A stretch of DNA of 64,000 bases. It comes from Gerris lacustris. Its lineage: Eukaryota > Arthropoda > Insecta > Hemiptera > Gerridae. The stretch lies in contig OX578282.1 of the NCBI GenBank assembly GCA_951217055.1, forward strand, positions 56,489,311-56,553,310, written 5' to 3'. The position numbers were made by a program, and so were the translations under genes. Shown here in pieces: positions 14,001 through 23,000 of the stretch. Every line of letters starts with the position of its first letter. The first letter of the stretch is position 1. The notes beneath the pieces were generated by a model. The model was not told where the DNA came from. It worked only from the letters and a program-made list of their open reading frames with translations, and made no database searches.

Positions 14001-17000
14001 TAAGAACAATTTATCTGGGTTTTTTTTTCTAGTCTGTAAATCATCGGCGGATGTACACACAAAAAGATCGGAGGTAATTCTTATAAAGGACTCAAAGTCG
14101 CTATGAGAAATTTTAATTATCAATAGGAATAAATAATATAAAATATAAATTATATTTTATTATTCCAATGTACTATCAAGATAAAAAATAATACGTAAAG
14201 AAGAAAGAAGTAGTATAATATATTAAATGAGGAGAGAGAAACAAAACACGCTAGGAAACAGAAATATCAAGAAAAGAAACGAAAACAAATGTCAGGTTAT
14301 AGTTGAACAGTAGTAGTAGTGTAACCTACACGCCTCCGTATATTAGTATTAGTAGTTCTGGTCGAGTTCCTGCTTCAGTCCGGGAACTGTTTTCACGGTT
14401 CTAGGACTGTCTCAGAACCGTTCGTCTTTCTGTTGGAACACGGGACTAAAAGTTCCAGAACCGTCCGAGAAGCGTGTGTGTGTGCGGTCTTTCGATACTG
14501 CGCATGCTCCCTGCAGTTCTAGAACCGTCCGAGGCTCTGTTGGAACAAACCTAATATAATCTAAGTAGAGAGATGACTAGAGGTCCATATCATTAAACAC
14601 ACCCCATGGTACAATTATGACGTAGAAGAAACTACTATTGATTGTCAAAATTGTTTTATTCCTCAGAACTTATCTAAACTCAATAATGAGAAATAAATGT
14701 TTAATTTCATTAGCCCTGGTGGTTTACACTTCTGTCTTTAGCCTTTCTTCTGGCCTTATTCCAAAAATAAATTTGTATATGAAATAGATGAAAATAATAA
14801 ATTAAAGGATTCATCCTCTTGATAACTTTGTCCACCGACCCCATAGTACACCTGAGGTAGGAGATTTTTTTCTAGACCCCTCGCTTACACGACCCTCAAT
14901 AACATGACAACTTCAATTACAAGTGCAATTATCAAATCCCCTTGAGTTTGCCCTAACACATAATGATTAACCTCTATAACACGACTATTATTATCTAAAC
15001 AACCTCTATAACACAGATGTTTTCCAATTCACAACACTACTCAGAACCTCTGTAACAAGTTGTTTTGAGAAGTCAACCTCGATAACGCGTCTCTATACAG
15101 GAATGGGTCGACCTAGAACAAGTCTAGACTTGAAAACCCGTCCATTAACCTCAATAACCTGACTGATAGCCAAAATAACCTTGATAACACGACCCTCAAC
15201 AAAAAGAGAACCTCGATAACAAGACTGTTTCCCTTATCCCCTTGAAACTTTGAGACACTTCTTCTACACACACAGAGACACTTTCTACTGTAGTTACATT
15301 TTAACTCTTCTGTAGGGTTCGAAAATAAAAGTCAGGAGTTGTTGAAATTACATATTTTATGTATGCTCAGGGATGAATTTAATTAGTATTTTATAATTGT
15401 AAAAATGTGTTTTTGAATGAGAATCAAATAAAATTTGAGGAGAGCGTGAATCAGTTAAAATTTGTGGATTTGCCGATGTTTTAGAAAAATGAATTTCCTT
15501 CTTTAATGTATAAACAAGAATTTAATTTTGACTTATCCTTGCTTTCCCTAAACTTTATATGCTATAGATTGAGAACACCTTCAATTTCTCGTACATTTTT
15601 CCTATTTGTTTGTTTTGATAACTTTTGTTTTGTTGTTTACAGTAAGAAGAAATCTCACTTCCTCTACGGAAAGTGGACGGAATTTATCCGTTGTACTGAT
15701 TATGCTTCCTATGAAGAATACTTCAAGGAAAATGCTCACAAATTTAGGTAAAATTTTCTAGACAATAATTAAATGTAAGGGGAAATCGGTAAGAGAGGCT
15801 TTATCTAAGAAAAACCATTTATAATTATAAAATTCGGACTCCTAAAACCAAAAAAATCTATAAAACTAAAAAATTAAATCTGCATTATTTTATTTTACTT
15901 AATAATAAAGAAATGTCTTATTAATTGCAAAAATAATTATCTGAGTTTGATGAGTAAATTTTCTGAGTTAAAATTAGACTAAAAGATTAAATTATTTCTT
16001 CTTCTTCAGGCTATGATGATTTATAGTTTAAACAAGTCCAGGGATCATTTGGGTGTATTTATTTTTCAATTTTAGGTGTCAAATGCTGTAATTATTATCT
16101 TTAGACTTTATTTTATGTTCTTATCAATCATTTTATTATTAATTCTACTTTATGATTAAGTTTAAAAAAATAAAAATAAAAAAATACCTTTTTTATTATT
16201 ATTATATATTATTTTTAATTATTCTTGAACAGCACTTCCCAACCTTATTTTTAGGGTAGCGAAAAATCCGTTGCACTAATTATGCTACCTATAATTAATA
16301 CTTCTGGGAAAATGTTCACAAATTTGGGTAAAATTCTCTTGACAATAATTAAATGTATGGGGAATTGAGTGAGAGAGCGTTTCTAAAAATAATTAATCTC
16401 CTAATACCAAAAAATATGTATAAAACTTAAATGTATCAGTTAACATTGTTAGTTCACCAGAACAACATGTATTCCCCTTAAGATGCTCCTAACACTGGAT
16501 GCAATGTGTCGCCCTACATGACAAGGTCACCACCAGAAGACCTAGAAATTCATATTGGAAACAAACAGCGGAAGCTTACTTAATAGTATAGCAAAAATCT
16601 TTGAAATTATAGTTTTTAATTATATTTTTTACATGAATTAAAGTATCAACTAAGCAAAAGTTAAAGAACGCAGACGGTTAAAATTAATCTGGTGCTATCT
16701 GCTGTCTACTGTCTACAAACCATCCAAATTTCATACAAATCATACGAGTACTTTTAAAGATATAGGTGTAAATAAATGTATGTTTGTGCGCTTGTTAAAG
16801 AGAAACAAATGGGCGTAGAAGGTTGAAACTTATATGGGACCAACAATAGGCTAATTATGACATACCATAAAAACTTCATTAAAATTGGACAAGTATATTT
16901 TAAGATATATTGGTTTCCAAAAATGTCAAATGACAGCAACAGAAAGACTCAAAACTAAAAATGTTTCCAAATGCCTCAAACAGATTTCTGTCTTCAAATT

Positions 17001-20000
17001 TGAATTTAAAGACATAAGAAAATTTTGTTCTTCAGAAAGATCACAATTATTCCGTTACCTTCTATAAGCTCGGAAGCTAAAACAAATTAAAAATATTAAG
17101 TAACAGTAACAGTATTAACATAATCAATGCACTCAGTTTTTTTAAATCAGCCAATAGTACCTCTATTCATGTCCAATGATTTTGGTACAATTCAGACTCT
17201 TGTGACCGGCAATATTTATGGTATAAATGATATTCACAGTAGGGTCACGCAAATGTTGTGGATAAATTTATTGGGTCGAGGCATCAAGAAGGTTGGGAAA
17301 CGCTGTTATAGATCAATTATTTCTAGCATGTTCTAAATAGATGCTTTCAAATGCATGATCAATACTTTTTCTTAGTTCACTTACTGAAACTCAGCATTAA
17401 GAACTCGCTTTCTTACTATGAAATAATTTTAATACATTTTTTGATAAATATTTCAGCTACATAATAGGAGCAAGCTAAATAAAAAATATAGGCCAGTCAA
17501 AGCCAATCAAAGTCTAAGAGGTAAAAATCCCGGAGTTTTGAAAATTGGCACAGTTGTTCCTTGATACCCTAGTTTGAAGAAAATAAAAGGTCTTGTGGGA
17601 GGGGGTAAGCTAGAGGGAGGAGGGCCTTTAAAGATTTCATTTCTCTGAAACTATCACTCGTAACGAAAAATTGAATGTATAAAAATTGAAGCTAACAAAA
17701 TTTCATTTGCATTTTTTTACCTAGAACCAATAGTTTCTGAGACATGAGCTACAAAAGTTTACATATTTACCCAGGACTGGAGCAGCGAAATCTTTAACCT
17801 TTATAATAAAATTATTTAAACGGAAAAAAACAGAATAAGATATGAATACGGAATCAGAGAACGGAACAAAATCGGAATAACATTAACAATACCATAACAA
17901 GATCAGTATTAGTAGTGAAGTGTTACAATATAACATTTAACAGTTTATTGCAACTTGTTACTTCAGATGTTCTTGATTCTGTTCTGTTATAAAATAACCG
18001 ATGATCTTTTCTATTATCTGAGCTGTTACAATATGAACTGTTATTCGATAACTGGTATTTTTAAATATGATGTTATCTGAAAAACTGTTATTCTCCAATA
18101 AAATGTTAAAATACTGTTACTTACTCCACCCTATACCTCCAAATTTATTTTGTATATAAAAAATATATTTTATTTATATGTATATAAAATTTATTTTCCA
18201 TTTTGTATAAAATTTTGTCAGCTTCAACTTTTATACACACAATTTTTCGCTGCAAGTGATAATTTCAGAGATAGGAGCAAAAAACTCAAAAAGAAAAACA
18301 GTATATCAGTATTGTATAGCATGAAAACAGACAAACCTTGACTTACAAATGTTCAACTTACAAAAATTGGACATTCTTAATTTATTTACCTTTATTATTG
18401 GTAATATATATTTGCTTATGTACTCTTATGTTGTAAAATTAATTTATTTATTTTGTTAATTACAATATTTTGGAATAAAAATAGATTTTTATTTTTTTTT
18501 TGTCAATATTACAAGAGAAAATAGAAAGAGAGGGAAGTAAATTTGGCTTAGGAATGTGTTATGGGAACCAGCTACTAAGTCAGAAAAAATAATAGAAATT
18601 TGACTTACAGAGCAGGAAAATAATTGATGTCATTGAATTATTACCATGTTTTAGATTTTTTTGGTAATTCACAATTTTTATTTGTGGAGACATGTGGAAC
18701 CTACACTACTGATTTTGACGAAATTTGGCATACAGGTTTAGAAAAAACATACTTCAAGGCAAAATCAAGAAATTAATTTTACATTTAATCTTTTTGGTGC
18801 TACCCCCAAAATCCTGAAAAAAAAAAATTATTCCTTGAAAATGGCTGCAAAGATTTTGATTGAAAAAAATTTAAAATGTAGTCCATTTAATTAAAAATCT
18901 AATCTATAAAAAATAGTTGTCCCAAGAAAAATCTAGTTTCCAAAATAAAAAATAAATTATGAAAATAATTTTTTTTTTTTTTTTTTTTTAATTGAAACCA
19001 AAAAGTGTACAACCACCTGTTGAACGATTTTTAAATAATATGTTTTAAAAAATCAATTAAATGAGATATTGAGGAATTTTAATACATATGTGTAAGAAAG
19101 TTTGTCTGAGTTGTCTTGTAACCAATTTTTTGAGAACTTTAAAAAATTATAATTTAAAAACTAAAAAGAACACCCTCTTTATTTTTTTTCTGTATTAACT
19201 AGTAGGTTAGGAGGCTTTGTTAAAAATTTAACGACTGTTAATTTTTTGGTCCTTCTGAGATATCGTATGACATATATACAACCTTAATTTCAACATTTAG
19301 GGCAAGAAAACAAAATTTTAAAAAATTAAAAATAAATATGTCTTAATATTTTCTTAAAGAGTAAACATTTAGCTTTAATTTTATACCAATATGGTGATGG
19401 TACCATAAAAAACACGGGAGTTATTAAGATTTTAGTGAAATAAGTCGTAACCCCGGAACACCAAATTCGGGGAAAAATCAAAATTTTCAAAAAATTCTTG
19501 CGGGTACAATTTTTAATTAAAAAATCTAAAAAAAATATTTTGGGCTTCTTTCATAGAGTTGTTTGCTAGAAAAAAAAATCAGAAAAATCCATGGCATTGA
19601 AGCAGAAAATTTTCTGAAATTGGGTGATTTGGCATGGAATGACCCAGCAGGAAAATAATTGATGTCATTGAATTATTACCATGTTTTAGATTTTTTTGGT
19701 AATTCACAATTTTTATTTGTAACACTTATTTCGATCATTAAATATTTATGTTGTTTTAAACATAATCATTGATAATATTTAAAGCCATAGAAAGCCTGGC
19801 AGACAGGTAAATAAGACTTCACGATATTTATGATCCACTATCCTAAATGTTTTGTTTCTTCACACATTTATATGTTGTAAATGTTATATTTATATGTTAC
19901 TGGAAACACTTTGTCAAGTTTTGTGCAAATATTTAGCATCCTTGCTTTTTTTATAAGAAATAGTTTAATGTAGTATGTAGGTCACAAATGGTTAATGGTT

Positions 20001-23000
20001 AGATGGTTAGTTAGATTTTTGTTGTTTTCTTTTTAAACTTATTTTTTTAATGTATTTTAATAAATTATTGCAATATTTATATGGGTTGATATGGGCTTTA
20101 AATTTATAATTTATTTTACTTTATTGTTCGCAATTTTTCTTTAGATGTCTTACTTCTGCTTTTCATCAAATTTCATTGATGATTTTATTTTATTTTTGTT
20201 TCTTGATTTTTTTTTTCATTTATTTTCTTGATTATTTATTTTATTTGACTTTTGTTTCTTTATTATTTATTTATTTTCTTTTTTTATTTCTTAAGCTGTT
20301 GCTGGTATGTAGCTCTAGCTTTGCATGTTGAATGTATTTAGATTTTTTTGTTTGTTTGTCCTCGCACTGTGTTTCCAGTCCGTTTAGTTTGGGGTTTATT
20401 ATTGGCAGATCTGAATCGAAGGGGCCGCCAGGAAGTTCCGACAGTCCTTCACATACTCCTAAGAAGGTCCTTGCTAAGCTCAACAGCCTCAAAGTTGGAC
20501 CATTTAAGTCTCAGAACTCCGTCTCTGAGGTAATTCTAGTCATTTAAAGGTAAAAATTGAAGTATTATTACATTAAATATGTCTCAATGTTGGTTTCCTT
20601 ATAAAATTATTCAAGTCCTGAACTTTATCATTCAAATTACTCAAGTAAACTTTATAGTCCAGGACATAGCTAGACTAAAAGTGTTTATCAAGCTAGAATT
20701 TTGTGTATAAGTAAATGTTTTGGTGCCTTTTAAGAATATGTGGTTGGCTAAGTTCGTCTGCGGGACATAGCTTGCAATAGGCATTTGAAAAAAACAAACT
20801 GGTAGAGAGCGGCCATGTCCCACCCATCTTGGTGGACAATGTGATTTTCATGATCCTGAGTACGAAATTAGTTAGTAGACCAAAAATTAAGTTGATGATA
20901 GTTCGTCACTTAATAGGTTAGTTAGTCAGATATTACTCCAAATCAAAGAGGTCACCTATTAAGTGACAAACTACCATCAAATTAATTTTTGGCCTACTAA
21001 CTAAGTAAGTACTCAGGATCATAAAAATCACATTGTCCTCCAAAAAGAACGGGACTTGGCCACTCTCCTCTGATTTGATTTTTTCAAATGGCTATTGCCA
21101 AGCTATGTCCCGCAGACGAACTTAGCCGGCCTCATATTCTTAAAAGGCACCAAAAGATTTACTTATAAACAAAATTCTAGCTTGATGATAGTCAGACACT
21201 TTTTTGTACACTATGTCCTGGACTATTAGTAATTTAATATTTAAATAAAATTATTGATTTGAAAAAAAAAGAGAACATTTGAATTACTTTTAAATTCAAC
21301 CATTCAAATTTAGAAATATTGTTTAATAATAGCATAAAAAAGAAAACGAAAGGTAGGGGAGGGGGGGATTCCATTACCTTAGATTTCTTGTAATTAACAA
21401 AATTGCACTTTTTTTTCTTTTTTTTTTTTTTTTAATTATTATTTTTTTCATACCTTTTTTAATTAATTTATCAATAATATTTTAATTGTGGATTAGGTTG
21501 ATGATGGTCCAGATGATCATGAATCCACTGACATTCCAAAGTGTGACTCAACTTATTCTATTGACATTCCAAACTCTGTTACTCTGTGGGAAGTGGAAAC
21601 CAGACCTGATAATACTACTCAGGTAAAGTAAAAGCTTATTTTAAAACTCAACGTTAGTCATTTATAAATTTAAAGAAATTACTATTTTTTAGTTGAAGCC
21701 AGTTTAAGCCCTTAATGCCATCAACAGAAAAACAGTTTAAACTTAATTTTAATAAGTTATAAATTTAAAGAAATTAAAATTACTATTTTTTAGTTTAAGC
21801 CCTTTATGCCGTTAAACATCAAAACAAAGCTCTGAGAGTCTGTGAACTCGTAGAATCTCTAAAGAATCTAATGGAATTAATTTATTATCTAGGCATCGCA
21901 TAGCTCTATTGAAGTGAACATGTTGCAATAAATTATAAGATAATAGCTAACCATGTTGAATATCATAGTTGAAAATGATGAGTGGAATAGGTGGAGTAGG
22001 GGTAACATGTGCCTTCTTACATTACCCTGTATAACTTCACCCCTTCCTAATCCTTTCAGCTCGAACTTACTTTCAACTATTATTATGTATCACTTCACAA
22101 AAACTTCTGCTCATATCAAGTTGAAATTTTACATGTCTGTTTCAACAGTACTTTAGACAATTTATATGAAATTTTATTAAAATCTATATGTTAGAACATA
22201 AGATACAGTAGAACCTCGCTTACACAACCCTCAATAACACGACAACCTCAATTAAAAGTGCAATTTTCAAATCCCCTTGAGATTGCCATAACACATAATG
22301 TTAAACTAACCTCTATAACGCGGCTATTATTATCCTAACAATCTCTATAATACGGATTTTTTTCTAATTCATAACGTAACTCAGAATCTCTATAACAAGC
22401 CATTTTGAGAAGTCAACCTCTATAACGCGACTCTATACAGGAATGGGTCGACCTTGAACAAGTCTAGACTTGAAAACCCCGCCCTCGAATCTCGATAACA
22501 CGACTGATAGCCAAAATAACCTTGATAACAAAAAGAGCACCTCAATAACAAGACTGTCTCCCTAATCCCCTTGAGACACTTCCTATCGAGGTTCTACTGT
22601 ATTTGTAAAATCATTATTTTCTCACACTCAATTACTTTACTGAAAAACCAAATATTTAATATTACTATCTTTGACTAATCTTTTTTTATGTTTTTTTAGT
22701 TTTATAATTTCACGACTTTTGCTATGTCTCTGAATGAAATGGAGCCTGGCATGGATAAGAAACTCTGCTCTACTGATTGCAGGTTTGTAATTTCGTTAAC
22801 TTTTTTTACATCCATCTACGTCTTAGATGTAAACTATTGTGTCGTTTGAATGATAATCTGTTAATCAGTACTAAAGCTGTATAATTTATCTGTTTGTGTC
22901 ATCAATGCTCGCCCTGTGAGTTATTTTCTAATGGGGTTTCAGTAGAGTCATTCACAGTAGTCATTTAAGTTGGTACCATGTCTGGGCCAAGCTTTTGCTG

